This document shows positions 24,261-34,780 of a DNA stretch of 64,000 nucleotides, piece by piece. Made by a program: the position numbers and the translations under genes. Location of the stretch: positions 90,950,859 through 91,014,858 of the forward strand of contig NC_086026.1 of assembly GCF_036323735.1 (NCBI RefSeq), read 5' to 3'. The DNA is from Rattus norvegicus (taxonomy: Eukaryota > Chordata > Mammalia > Rodentia > Muridae). The notes below the pieces were generated by a model. It made no database searches, was not told the origin of the DNA, and saw nothing but the letters and a program-made list of their open reading frames with translations. Each line of letters starts with the position of its first letter. The stretch's first letter is position 1.

Positions 24261-24611
24261 TACTTTCTCAAAGCATGAAGTCTAATTTATTCATGTTGAC
24301 ACAGCCTTGAAAAACAGACTGAATTAAATCTACTGGACAAGTGACTGTCAGACAAACATGCTATATTTCCACTTTGATTTCTGTAGTCCTTATGAAGTCA
24401 CCTAGGGGAAAGGTTTGAAGGGAAGGGAGAAATTCTAATATTCTTGCTCATAAATTTAAGTGAATGATTTGAACAGCCATACACCCATCAAAAATCTATG
24501 AAAATATTCTTACCCGAATGAGCTTGAATTCCTGCAAACTGTATCTTCAGTCTAGACTGTTGACAAAGGTGGGAAAAGAACATACAAGCATTGAATATTA
24601 TGGGAATGTCC

Positions 24612-24617
<6 letters not shown>
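24261..24617. other. No feature recognised
   Basis: Short AT-rich stretch. Nothing recognised. Confidence 0.4.

Positions 24618-24700
<83 letters not shown>
24618..24700. repeat. (GT)n(GA)n compound microsatellite
   Basis: About 34 bp of GT directly followed by about 48 bp of GA, with no interruptions, so it is likely length-polymorphic. Confidence 0.97.
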
Positions 24701-24702
<2 letters not shown>

Positions 24703-25100
24703 GTTGCATCTTATGGAGGTTTTTACCAATGTCCCATAAAATATCACAAAGCTGGTCAGATGATATCAGTCTAAGTTTCAAGCCTGTGAAACAAGAGGAC
24801 TGAAGGTGTTTGTAATTCCTAGTCTAAATCTATGGAAGACTGAGATCTCACCTTGCTTTCTTCGCTTAATCCCACTTACTCTGCACTTAGCTCTGTTCAA
24901 GTGGTGGAATGATGGTGACCATCAAATCCAAGGAGGGCAAATTACCTGATTCATTACATGGCTCATTATGTGGATCCAATTGCATGGCTTCTTAAAATAC
25001 CCCCACAGTCATTTCAGAAATAAAATTAACTGGTATTGGACAGTCCATACCATACATAGGCTGATATGTGAAATTAATCATCAAATGTCAACTTTCTGAA
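24701..25100. other. No feature recognised
   Basis: Unique-looking sequence between the microsatellite and the repeat-like block that follows. Confidence 0.4.
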
Positions 25101-25800
25101 TGAAGAATCTGAAGTGGAACTTACTGGTTTTGTCGAGACTCAGTTGTGATATGTGATATTTTTCTGGAAGCTGTTTTATGAGAGGATGTTTTGCTGAAGC
25201 AGACACATGAGAGGATATTTTATTGAGAACAGTCATTTGTTTTCCTGGAGGCTGCCTGGTGAAAGGGCATATGATGTTTTGCTGGAGGGCATGCTTGAGA
25301 GGACAAGCAATGTTTGGAAAGAATATAAGTACAACCCAACAGACAGTGAATGGTGCTCTGGCATTAGCTTGCCTTGCTAATCTTCATGGTGCTTTGCTGA
25401 TGATTGTCTTCCTTAAAGACACTCCTGCATTGGCTCACCTTGCTTTGTTTGCTGATCATGGCTTGTGTTGACTTCATAGAGAGAAACTCATCAAAGAACT
25501 CCAGGTGGTATTACAAGTGCTTCTTACTGCTTTGGTGGACTTATGTATGATTAGTGAAGCTTCACAATTTCTTTTGCCTTGAGCCACTGCTGGTGATTCC
25601 TGTTTGGTGTTTGCTAGTGGACTGGACTACTGACAACTGATATTGGAATCACCCACAAAGAACTATTTCTAAACAGGTCCATATCCCCCTTGTCCTATTA
25701 GCCATCTTCCTTCCCTACCTTTGGTCAGTGAGCTATAAAGGAGGTAGAAGTATTTAAGAACCCTTATTAAAGTAGGTTTTGAAAAATACAAGCTTATAAG
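25101..25800 (+). mobile_element. Unclassified rodent dispersed repeat (LTR-like)
   Basis: A coherent block with degenerate internal repetition: variants of gagaggatgttttgctga recur at about 25,182, 25,213 and, more weakly, 25,260-25,300. gaatggtgctctggcattag and cttcatggtgctttgctgat also give a local echo. Toward the right are gagctataaaggaggtagaa and acccttattaaagtaggttt. Texture and recall suggest a medium-copy rodent LTR-type repeat, but I cannot name it. The 82-codon frame at 25,223-25,471 lies inside and is probably not a gene. Confidence 0.4.
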
Positions 25801-26920
25801 AATCATTAACCCTTTCTATGCTGTTCATCCTGCTATGTCTTTATAATGTCTGTCACAGATACTAAAGTGACAAGGTGACAGAGTGGAAAGCATGCAAATG
25901 CAGCAGTAGCTGTCAGGAATAAGAAAATGTGACAATAGAACTGATAAAGAGGGAATGTGGGTAGGCTTCCAATGGGACTGGAAGCTAAGAGCAGTAAGAA
26001 GAGCTCTGGTCATTGTCTATCAATCACTGTAGTTAGGGTCATGAGCAAACTTCTATTCTCTGCACAGCATGGAGCATCATTCTGTTTTAAGGACTGATAA
26101 AGTATTAGATGTGTTTTAATCAGCAGATTAAGAAATGATTTTTCACCCTGTGTTTCATGGTCCTTCAGACACTGGGTAGTTACCATTAACCTAATACTAT
26201 AAAATTCACTGCATCAGTTTTCTTAGCTATTCTATCTTATGAAAGGGGTTTACATCAGAGAGTTTTAGGATAGATAACATACCTGAAATGGGTGAAGAAT
26301 AAATGGTTAGGTTAATAGCTAGAGCCGTAGATGTATAATTTCAGAAGTGGGAGGCTTCTTAGCTGTAAATTGAACATTCAATCCTTAGGGCATTCTAAGA
26401 TTTATATTACTTTCATGGCTCATGAATATCACTGACCATGAGGGTATATATTAATCATAAATTCTGTAATACTAAGATCCTAATACACTTTTTATGTCAA
26501 AATCAAGTTTACTTCTATGTATACAGACGTGATTTTCATTTTACTAATGAAATAAGTTGAGAAAATTTAAATTTCCTTGCAATTTTCCCCGTTATAATTT
26601 TGTTAGCTAGTAGGATTTCTTTTGTTTGCTAACTTTAGGACACACCAGCTCATAACTTAGGACAGGCCAGAACATACTGTGCACTTTAACAAATCTGCTG
26701 ACTTAAACTTCAATGAAGTAGCCTGAGGCAGGTGAAATTTACAAATAGCTGCTCTCTGTACTGTGGAAGCTGAAGTAACACAGCTTGAGTATTCTGCTAC
26801 AGTAGCAGCCTGTGGTGTGGGCATGTGCACTCACAGATGCAATCTATAAGGTGGACTTATTGTCTCTGCATTTATCTCATGGCTTTCTTGATTCTTATTT
26901 GTTTAAAATACAATGTTTTT
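25801..26920. other. No feature recognised
   Basis: Ordinary intergenic sequence. Nothing recognised on either strand. Confidence 0.4.
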
Positions 26921-27215
26921 ACAAATTATTTGAGATTCAATGTACACACATGATCTATTTTTATTACATTCATTCCTCACCCTTCCTCTTAAATCCTCTC
27001 AGATCAACTATCTTCCCTAGTCGAGGAGCTATTGACAGTTGATAGCTTCTGGGGAAAGATGAGTCAGTTTTCTTGAAGAGTGTGGACTCTGTTAGGTCTA
27101 TTATGTTCCAGTGGATGGCTCCAGATCTGTGAGCACACGGGAAGCACAAATAAGAGGTGGTTAAGTTATAAAAGTAGACATGAATTTGGAATTTGTTTGG
27201 GTTTATAGGAAAGTA
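26921..27215 (-). mobile_element. L1 3' UTR fragment (Lx8/9-like), minus strand
   Basis: In reverse complement the stretches tgtacacacatgatctattt, gagctattgacagttgatag and gttccagtggatggctccag follow the order of an old Lx 3' UTR. Neither ORF2 nor a tail is clear. Confidence 0.6.
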
Positions 27216-27641
27216 TCTAATTATTCTGTTCTTAAGATATCCAGATTTCTAAAATACATTGAAGAAATGACTATAGGTGTTAACTCAGTGTATTACACAT
27301 GAAACTCAGTGTATTACACATGACCAAATATGACTGTTTCTCCCCTTGTGACTTCTTAAACAGCAGTTTCAGTGCTTGCCAACTCTGTCAGACCTTAGAC
27401 TACAACTGAAATGCTGTGTTCATTGATGAATGCAATACTTTAAAGGAACCGTAGTGGCTTCTAACTTCAGTGTGGGCTTAAGCACTGTATTGTGTTAATG
27501 TCTAGAGGATAAATTGGACCTACATGGAATGATTTGGTGAACTAGAAATGTATGAAATATGGAAGTAGAAGAAAAATGCTACTGAGGATAAACAAGTTTG
27601 ATATAGTAGCTATTTTACAACATTAGAAAATTAGCTATTTT
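27216..27641. other. Pre-insertion flank of the full-length L1
   Basis: AT-rich unique-looking DNA. A direct repeat of ctcagtgtattacacatga at about 27,284-27,323 is the only structure noticed. Confidence 0.4.
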
Positions 27642-27654
27642 AAGAATAAACTTG
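27642..27654. repeat. TSD of the full-length L1, left copy
   Basis: aagaataaacttg, identical to 34,768-34,780. It is preceded by tt, so the reconstructed target is TT/AAGA, close to the L1 endonuclease preference TT/AAAA. Confidence 0.93.
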
Positions 27655-28260
27655 GTGAGAGAGAGACCCAACCGCCTGGTCAGGTGGGCACTCCTGAAGC
27701 TGCAGAGCGGAAGAGACCACCAACACTGCTCACCCCTGCCCACATCCCTGGCCCAAGAGGAAACTGTATAAGGCCTCTGGGCTCCCGTGGGGGAGGGCCC
27801 AGGAGCGGCAGGACCCCTGCCTGAGACACCTCCTGAACCTGAAAGAAACAGACCGGATAAACAGTTCTCTGCACCCAAATCCCATGGGAGGGAGAGCTAA
27901 ACCTTCAGAGAGGCAGACAAGCCTGGGAAACCAGAAGAGACTGCTCCCTGCACACACATCTCGGACCCCAGAGGAAAAAGCCAAAGACCATCTGGAATCC
28001 TGGTGCACTGAAGCTCCCGGAAGGGGCGGCACAGGTCTTCCTGGTTGCTGCCGCTGCAGAGAGCCCCTGGGCAGCACCCCACGAGCGAACCTGAGCCTCG
28101 GGACCACAGGTAAGACCAACTTCTCTGCTGCAAGAAAGCTGCCTGGTGAGCTTGGGACACACAGAAGCAAAATTCCTCTAGGACCGGGCACGTTCTGTGT
28201 TTACCGGAAGTCCCACACCCGCGGATCCCGGCCCGCAGCAGCTCTCTGCTCCCAGACCCG
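27655..28260 (+). repeat. L1 promoter monomer 1 (606 bp)
   Basis: Begins gtgagagagagacccaaccg, the same 20 bases that restart at 28,261. Contains a consensus splice donor, cacag/gtaaga, with GT at 28,110-28,111. The last 111 bp have no counterpart in monomer 2. Confidence 0.95.
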
Positions 28261-28755
28261 GTGAGAGAGAGACCCAACCGCCTGGTCAGGTGGGCACTCC
28301 TGAGGCTGCAGAGCGGAAGAGACCACCAACACTGCTCACCCCTGCCCACATCCCTGGCCCAAGAGGAAACTGTATAAGGCCTCTGGGCTCCCGTGGGGGA
28401 GGGCCCAGGAGAGGCAGGACCCCTGCCTGAGACACCGCCTGAACATGAAGGAAACAGACCAGATAAACAGTTCTCTGCACCCAAATCCCATGAGAGGGAG
28501 AGCTAAACCTTCAGAGAGGCAGACAAGCCTGGGAAACCAGAAGAGACTGCTCTCTGCACACACATCTCAGACGCCAGAGGAAAAAGCCAAAGACCATCTG
28601 GAACCCTGGTGCACTGAAGCTCCCGGAAGGGGCGGCACAGGTCTTCCTGGTTGCTGCCGCTGCAGAGAGCCCGTGGGCAGCACCCCACGAGCGAACTTGA
28701 GCCTCGGGACCACAGGTAAGACCAAATTTTCTGCTGCAAGAAAGCTGCCTGGTGA
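28261..28755 (+). repeat. L1 promoter monomer 2 (495 bp, 3'-truncated)
   Basis: By eye almost identical to 27,655-28,149, with a few substitutions (for example agcggcagg versus agaggcagg). Ends at ctggtga, where the leader sequence begins. Carries the same splice donor, with GT at 28,716-28,717. Confidence 0.95.
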
Positions 28756-28952
28756 ACTCAAGACACAGGCCCACAGGAACAGCTCAAGACCTGTAGAGAG
28801 GAAAAACTACACGCCCGAAAGCAGAACACTCTGTCCCCATAACTGACTGAAAGAGAGGAAAACAGGTCTACAGCACTCCTGACACACAGGCTTATAGGAC
28901 AGTCTAGCCACTGTCAGAAATAGCAGAACAAAGTAACACTAGAGATAATCTG

Positions 28953-30164
28953 ATGGCAAGAGGCAAGCGCAGGAACCCAAGCAACAGAAACCAAGACTAC
29001 ATGGCACCATCGGAGCCCAATTCTCCCATCAAAACAAACATGGAATATCCAAACACACCAGAAAAGCAAGATCTAGTTTCAAAATCATTTTTGATCATGA
29101 TGCTGGAGGACTTCAAGAAAGACGTGAAGAACTCCCTTAGAGAACAAGTAGAAGCCTACAGAGAGGAATCGCAAAAATGCCTGAAAGAATCGCAAAAATC
29201 CCTGAAAGAATTCCAGGAAAACATAAATAAACAAGTAGAAGCCCATAGAGAGGAGACACAAAAATCCCTGAAAGAATTCCAGGAAAACATAAATAAACAA
29301 GTAGAAGCCCATAGAGAGGAGACACAAAAATCCCTGAAAGAATTCCAGGAAAACACAATCAAACAGTTGAAGGAATTAAAAATGGAAATAGAAGCAATCA
29401 AGAAAGAACACATGGAAACAACCCTGGATATAGAAAACCAAAAGAAAAGACAAGGAGCTGTAGATACAAGCTTCACCAACAGAATACAAGAGATGGAAGA
29501 GAGAATCTCAGGAGCAGAAGATTCCATAGAAATCATTGACTCAACTGTCAAAGATAATGTAAAGCAGAAAAAGCTACTGGTCTAAAACATACAGGAAATC
29601 CAGGACTCAATGAGAAGATCAAACCTAAGGATAATAGGTATAGAAGAGAGTGAAGACTCCCAGCTCAAAGGACCAGTAAATATCTTCAACAAAATCATAG
29701 AAGAAAACTTCCCTAACCTAAAAAAAGAGATACCCATAGGCAAACAAGAAGCCTACAGAACTCCAAATAGATTGGACCAGAAAAAAAAAAACACCTCCCG
29801 TCACATAACTGTCAAAACACCAAACGCACAAAATAAAGAAAGAATAGTAAAAGCAGTAAGGGAAAAAGGTCAAGTAACATATAAAGGGAGACCTATCAGA
29901 ATCACACCAGACTTCTCGCCAGAAACTATGAAGGCCAGAAGACCCTGGACTGATGTCATACAGACCCTAAGAGAACACAAATGCCAGCCCAGGTTACTGT
30001 ATCCAGCAAAACTCTCAATTAACATTGATGGAGAAACCAAGATATTCCATGACAAAACCAAATTTACACAATATCTTTCTACAAATCCAGCACTACAAAG
30101 GATAATAAATGGTAAAGCCCAACATAAGGAGGCAAGCTATACCCTAGAAGAAGCAAGAAACTAA
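28953..30164 (+). pseudogene. L1 ORF1 (RNA-binding protein), interrupted by a stop
   Basis: ORF1p is the trimeric RNA-binding chaperone that coats L1 RNA in the cytoplasm. The frame is 403 codons plus stop, starting MARGKRRNPSNRNQD. Residues about 55-165 form a charged coiled coil with 22-residue repeats (QVEAHREETQKSLKEFQENI). The RRM-like part follows at about 220-310 (LRIIGIEESEDSQLKG) and the C-terminal domain at about 310-403 (TPDFSPETMKARRPW). A TAA at codon 211 (29,583-29,585) cuts the protein after the coiled coil, so the truncated product would lack both nucleic-acid-binding domains. The frame downstream (29,610-30,164) is otherwise open in the same phase, so this is one point mutation. 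It ends 59 bp before ORF2. Confidence 0.95.
29145..29363 (+). repeat. In-frame tandem repeats in the ORF1 coiled coil
   Basis: Two near-identical 66-bp units, 29,232-29,297 and 29,298-29,363, are preceded by a diverged 87-bp unit, 29,145-29,231, that carries an extra 21 bp (7 codons, one heptad). All lengths are multiples of 21 or 66, so the reading frame is kept and the coiled coil is lengthened. Rodent L1 ORF1 is known to vary in length in this region. Confidence 0.95.
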
Positions 30165-30223
30165 TCATCTTGGCAACAAAACAAAGAGAGTGAAAGCACA
30201 CAAACATAACCTTACATCCAAAT

Positions 30224-33200
30224 ATGAATATAACGGGAAGCAATAATCACTATTCCTTAATATCTCTCAATATCAATGGCCTCAACTCCCCAATAAAGAG
30301 ACATAGATTAACAAACTGGATACGCAACGAGGACCCTGCATTCTGCTGCCTACAGGAAACACACCTCAGAGACAAAGACAGACACTACCTCAGAGTGAAA
30401 GGCTGGAAAACAAGTTTCCAAGCAAATGGTCGGAAGAAGCAAGCTGGAGTTGCCATTCTAATATCAGATAAAATCAATTTCCAACTAAAAGTCATCAAAA
30501 AAGATAAGGAAGAACACTTCATATTCATCAAAGGAAAAATCCACCAAGATGAACTCTCAATCCTAAATATCTATGCCCCAAATACAAGGGCACCTACATA
30601 CGTAAAAGAAACCTTACTAAAGCTCAAAACACACATTGCACCTCACACAATAATAGTGGGAGATTTCATCACCCCACTCTCATCAATGGACAGATCATGG
30701 AAACAGAAATTAAACAGTGATGTCGACAGACTAAGAGAAGTCATGAGCCAAATGGACTTAACAGATATTTATAGAACATTCTATCCTAAAGCAAAAGGAT
30801 ATACCTTCTTCTCAGCTCCTCATGGCACTTTCTCCAAAATTGACCATATAATTGGTCAAAAAACGGGCCTCAACAGGTACAGTAAGATAGAAATAATCCC
30901 ATGCGTGCTATCGGACCACCACGGCCTAAAACTGGTCTTCAATAACAATAAGGGAATAATGCCCACATATACGTGGAAATTGAACAATGCTCTACTCAAT
31001 GATAACCTGGTCAAGGAAGAAATAAAGAAAGAAATTAAAAACTTTTTAGAATTTAATGAAAATGAAGGTACAACATACCCAAACTTATGGGACACAATGA
31101 AAGCTGTGCTAAGAGGAAAACTCATAGCGCTGAGTGCCTGCAGAAAGAAACAGGAAAGAGCATATGTCAGCAGCTTGACAGCACACCTAAAGCTCTAGAA
31201 CAAAAAGAAGCAAATACACCCAGGAGGAGTAGAAGGCAGGAAATAATCAAACTCAGAGCGGAAATCAACCAAGTAGAAACAAAAAGGACCATAGAAAGAA
31301 TCAACAGAACCAAAAGCTGGTTCTTTGAGAAAATCAACAAGATAGATAAACCCTTAGCCAGACTAACGAGAGGACACAGAGAGTGTGTCCAAATTAACAA
31401 AATCAGAAATGAAAAGGGAGACATAACTACAGATTCAGAGGAAATTCAAAAAATCATCAGATCTTACTATAAAAACCTATATTCAACAAAACTTGAAAAT
31501 CTTCAGGAAATGGACAATTTCCTAGACAGATACCAGGTATCGAAGTTAAACCAGGACCAGATACACCAGTTAAACAACCCCATAACTCCTAAGGAAATAG
31601 AAGCAGTCATTAAAGGTCTCCCAACCAAAAAGAGCCCAGGTCCAGACGGGTTTAGTGCAGAATTCTATCAAACCTTCATAGAAGACCTCATACCAATATT
31701 ATCCAAACTATTCCACAAAATTGAAACAGATGGAGCACTACCGAATTCCTTCTACGAAGCCACAATTACTCTTATACCTAAACCACACAAAGACACAACA
31801 AAGAAAGAGAACTTCAGACCAATTTCCCTTATGAATATCGACGCAAAAATACTCAATAAAATTCTGGCAAACCGAATTCAAGAGCACATCAAAACAATCA
31901 TCCACCATGATCAAGTAGGCTTCATCCCAGGCATGCAGGGATGGTTTAATATACGGAAAACCATCAACGTGATCCATTATATAAACAAACTGAAAGAACA
32001 GAACCACATGATTATTTCATTAGATGCTGAGAAAGCATTTGACAAAATTCAACACCCCTTCATGATAAAAGTCCTGGAAAGAATAGGAATTCAAGGCCCA
32101 TACCTAAACATAGTAAAAGCCATATACAGCAAACCAGTTGCTAACATTAAACTAAATGGAGAGAAACTTGAAGCAATCCCACTAAAATCCGGGACTAGAC
32201 AAGGCTGCCCACTCTCTCCCTACTTATTCAATATAGTTCTTGAAGTTCTAGCCAGAGCAATCAGACAACAAAAGGAGATCAAAGGGATACAGATCGGAAA
32301 AGAAGAGGTCAAAATATCACTATTTGCAGATGACATGATAGTATATTTAAGTGATCCCAAAAGTTCCATCAAAGAACTACTAAAGCTGATAAACAACTTC
32401 AGCAAAGTGGCTGGGTATAAAATTAACTCAAATAAATCAGTTGCCTTCCTCTATACAAAAGAGAAACAAGCCGAGAAAGAAATTAGGGAAACGACACCCT
32501 TCATAATAGACCCAAATAATATAAAGTACCTCGGTGTGACTTTAACCAAGCAAGTAAAAGATCTGTACAATAAGAACTTCAAGACACTGAGGAAAGAAAT
32601 TGAAGAAGACCTCAGAAGATGGAAAGCTCTCCCATGCTCATGGATTGGCAGGATTAATATAGTAAAAATGGCCATTTTACCAAAAGCAATCTACAGATTC
32701 AATGCAATCCCCATCAAAATACCAATCCAATTCTTCAAAGAGTTAGACAGAACAATTTGCAAATTCATCTGGAATAACAAAAAACCCAGGATAGCTAAAG
32801 CTATCCTCAACAATAAAAGGACATCAGGGGGAATCACTATCCCTGAACTCAAGCAGTATTACAGAGCAATAGTGATAAAAACTGCATGGTATTGGTACAG
32901 AGACAGACAGATAGACCAATGGAATAGAATTGAAGACCCAGAAATGAACCCACACACCTATGGTCACTTGATTTTTGACAAAGGAGCCAAAACCATCCAA
33001 TGGAAAAAAGATAGCATTTTCAGCAAATGGTGCTGGTTCAACTGGAGGGCAACATGTAGAAGAATGCAGATCGATCCATCCTTATCACCCTGTACAAAGC
33101 TTAAGTCCAAGTGGATCAAGGACCTCCACATCAAACCAGACACACTCAAACTGATAGAAGAAAAACAAGGGAAGCATCTGCAACACATGGGCACTGGAAA

Positions 33201-34050
33201 AAATTTCCTGAACAAAACACCAATGGCTTACGCTCTAAGATCAAGAATCGACAAATGGGATCTCATAAAACTGCAAAGCTTCTGTAAGGCAAAGGACACT
33301 GTGGTTAGGACAAAACAGCAACCAACAGATTGGGAAAAGATCTTTACCAATCCTACAACAGATAGAGGCCTTATATCCAAAATATACAAAGAACTCAAGA
33401 AGTTAGACCGCAGGGAAACAAATAACCCTATTAAAAAATGGGGTTCAGAGCTAAACAAAGAATTCACAGCTGAGGAATGCCGAATGGCTGAGAAACACCT
33501 AAAGAAATGTTCAACATCTTTAGTCATAAGGGAAATGCAAATCAAAACAACCCTGAGATTTCACCTCACACCAGTGAGAATGGCTAAGATCAAAAACTCA
33601 GGTGACAGCAGATGCTGGCGAGGATGTGGAGAAAGAGGAACACTCCTCTATTGTTGGTGGGATTGTAGACTGCTACAACCATTCTGGAAATCAGTCTGGA
33701 GGTTCCTCAGAAAATTGGACATTGAACTGCCTGAGGATCCAGCTATACCTCTCTTGGGCATATACCCAAAAGATTCCTCAACATACAAAAGAGACACGTG
33801 CTCCACTATGTTCATCGCAGCTTTATTTATAATAGCCAGAAAATGGAAAGAACCCAGATGCCCTTCAACGGAGGAATGGATACAGAAAATGTGGTACATC
33901 TACACAATGGAATATTACTCAGCTATCAAAAACAACGAGTTTATGAAATTCGTAGGCAAATGGTTGGAACTGGAAAATATCATCCTGAGTGAGCTAACCC
34001 ATTCACAGAAAGACATACATGGTATGCACTCATTGATAAGTGGCTATTAG
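30224..34050 (+). pseudogene. L1 ORF2 (endonuclease and reverse transcriptase), frameshifted
   Basis: ORF2p nicks target DNA and reverse-transcribes L1 RNA at the nick. The frame 30,224-31,198 encodes the N-terminal endonuclease (residues 1 to about 240: E45 in LQETH, D147 in VGDF, SDHH near 231), and 31,087-34,050 the rest. RT landmarks are KKSPGPDGFSAEFYQ, AEKAFDKIQHP and FADD (32,323-32,334, residues 701-704 if the lost base is counted). The C-terminal Cys-rich motif lies at 33,613-33,666. One A is missing in the run at 31,189-31,191, throwing the frame to a stop at 31,196-31,198. Residue 149, normally Asn, is Ile, and the motif His is Tyr. The overall length equals about 1,275 codons once the base is counted, the normal size. 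It is the best-preserved ORF2 in the window. Confidence 0.96.
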
Positions 34051-34769
34051 CCCAAATGCTTGAATTACTCTAGATCCCTAGAACAAACGAAACTCAAGAC
34101 GGATGATCAAAATGTGAATGCTTCACTCCTTCTTTAAATGAGGAAAAAGAATACCCTTGGCAGGGAAGGGAGAGGCAAAGATTAAAACAGAGACTGAAGG
34201 AACACCCATTCAGAGCCTGCCCCACATATGACCCATACATATACAGCCACCCAATTAGAGAAGATGGATGAAACAAAGAAGTGCAGGCCTACAGGAACCG
34301 GATGTAGATCGCTCCTGAGAGACACAGCCAGAATACAGCAAATACTGAGGGGAATGCCAGCAGCAAACCACTGAACTGAGAATAGGCCCCCGTTGAAGGA
34401 ATCAGAGAAAGAACTGGAAGAGCTTGAAGGGGCTCGAGACCCCAAATGTACAACAATGTCAAGCAACCAGAGCTTCCAGGGACTAAGCCACTACCTAAAG
34501 ACTATACATGGACTGACCCTGGACTCTGACCCCATAGGTAACAATGAATATCCTAGTAAGAGCACCAGTAGAAGGGGAAGCCCTGGGTCCTGCTAAGACT
34601 GAACCCCCAGTGAACTAGACTATGGGGGGAGGGCGGCAATGGGGGGAGGGTTGGGAGGGGAACACCCATAAGGAAGGGGTGGGAGGAGGGGGATGTTTGC
34701 CCGGAAACCGGGAAAGGGAGTAACACTTGAAATGTATATAAGAAATACTCAAGTTAATAAAAAAAAAAA
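34051..34769 (+). other. L1 3' UTR, G-rich tract, poly(A) signal and tail
   Basis: From the ORF2 stop (tag, 34,048-34,050) to the tail. Contains a run of G-blocks at 34,624-34,692 (for example tggggggagggttgggaggg) able to form G-quadruplexes, a feature known in L1 3' UTRs, then AATAAA at 34,756-34,761 merging with an 11-A tail. The same UTR recurs in reverse at 4,668-5,404 and 56,883-57,620. Confidence 0.93.
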
Positions 34770-34780
34770 GAATAAACTTG
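34768..34780. repeat. TSD of the full-length L1, right copy
   Basis: Identical to 27,642-27,654. Its first two As overlap the poly(A) tail. Confidence 0.93.

Larger units (their letters stand above)
27655..28952 (+). promoter_or_regulatory. L1 5' UTR: monomeric internal promoter and leader
   Basis: GC- and CpG-rich in an AT-rich setting. One complete monomer and one partial monomer in tandem are followed by a unique leader, 28,756-28,952, up to the ORF1 ATG. Rodent L1s are transcribed by RNA polymerase II from such monomers. Long frames in both directions (for example 27,897-28,484 minus, 195 codons; 28,445-28,846 plus, 133 codons) reflect the high GC content and have no known function. Confidence 0.9.
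27655..34769 (+). mobile_element. Full-length L1 retrotransposon (L1_Rn type), inactive
   Basis: A complete 7.1-kb non-LTR retrotransposon: promoter monomers at 27,655-28,755, leader to 28,952, ORF1 at 28,953-30,164, a 59-bp spacer, ORF2 at 30,224-34,050, 3' UTR with a G-rich tract, AATAAA at 34,756-34,761 and a short poly(A). Matching 13-bp TSDs flank it. It starts exactly at a monomer boundary. The near-consensus ORF2 and only four gross defects suggest a young insertion. The defects are an ORF1 stop (29,583), an endonuclease Asn change (30,668), a one-base frameshift (about 31,190) and loss of the His in the C-terminal Cys-rich motif (33,649). It could still be transcribed, but could not make both functional proteins. 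Confidence 0.97.

Noticed and set aside
27884..28846. Sense frames of 126 and 133 codons in the L1 5' UTR
   Set aside because: GC-rich promoter monomers have few stops. The two frames are copies of each other through the tandem repeat and show no coding evidence.
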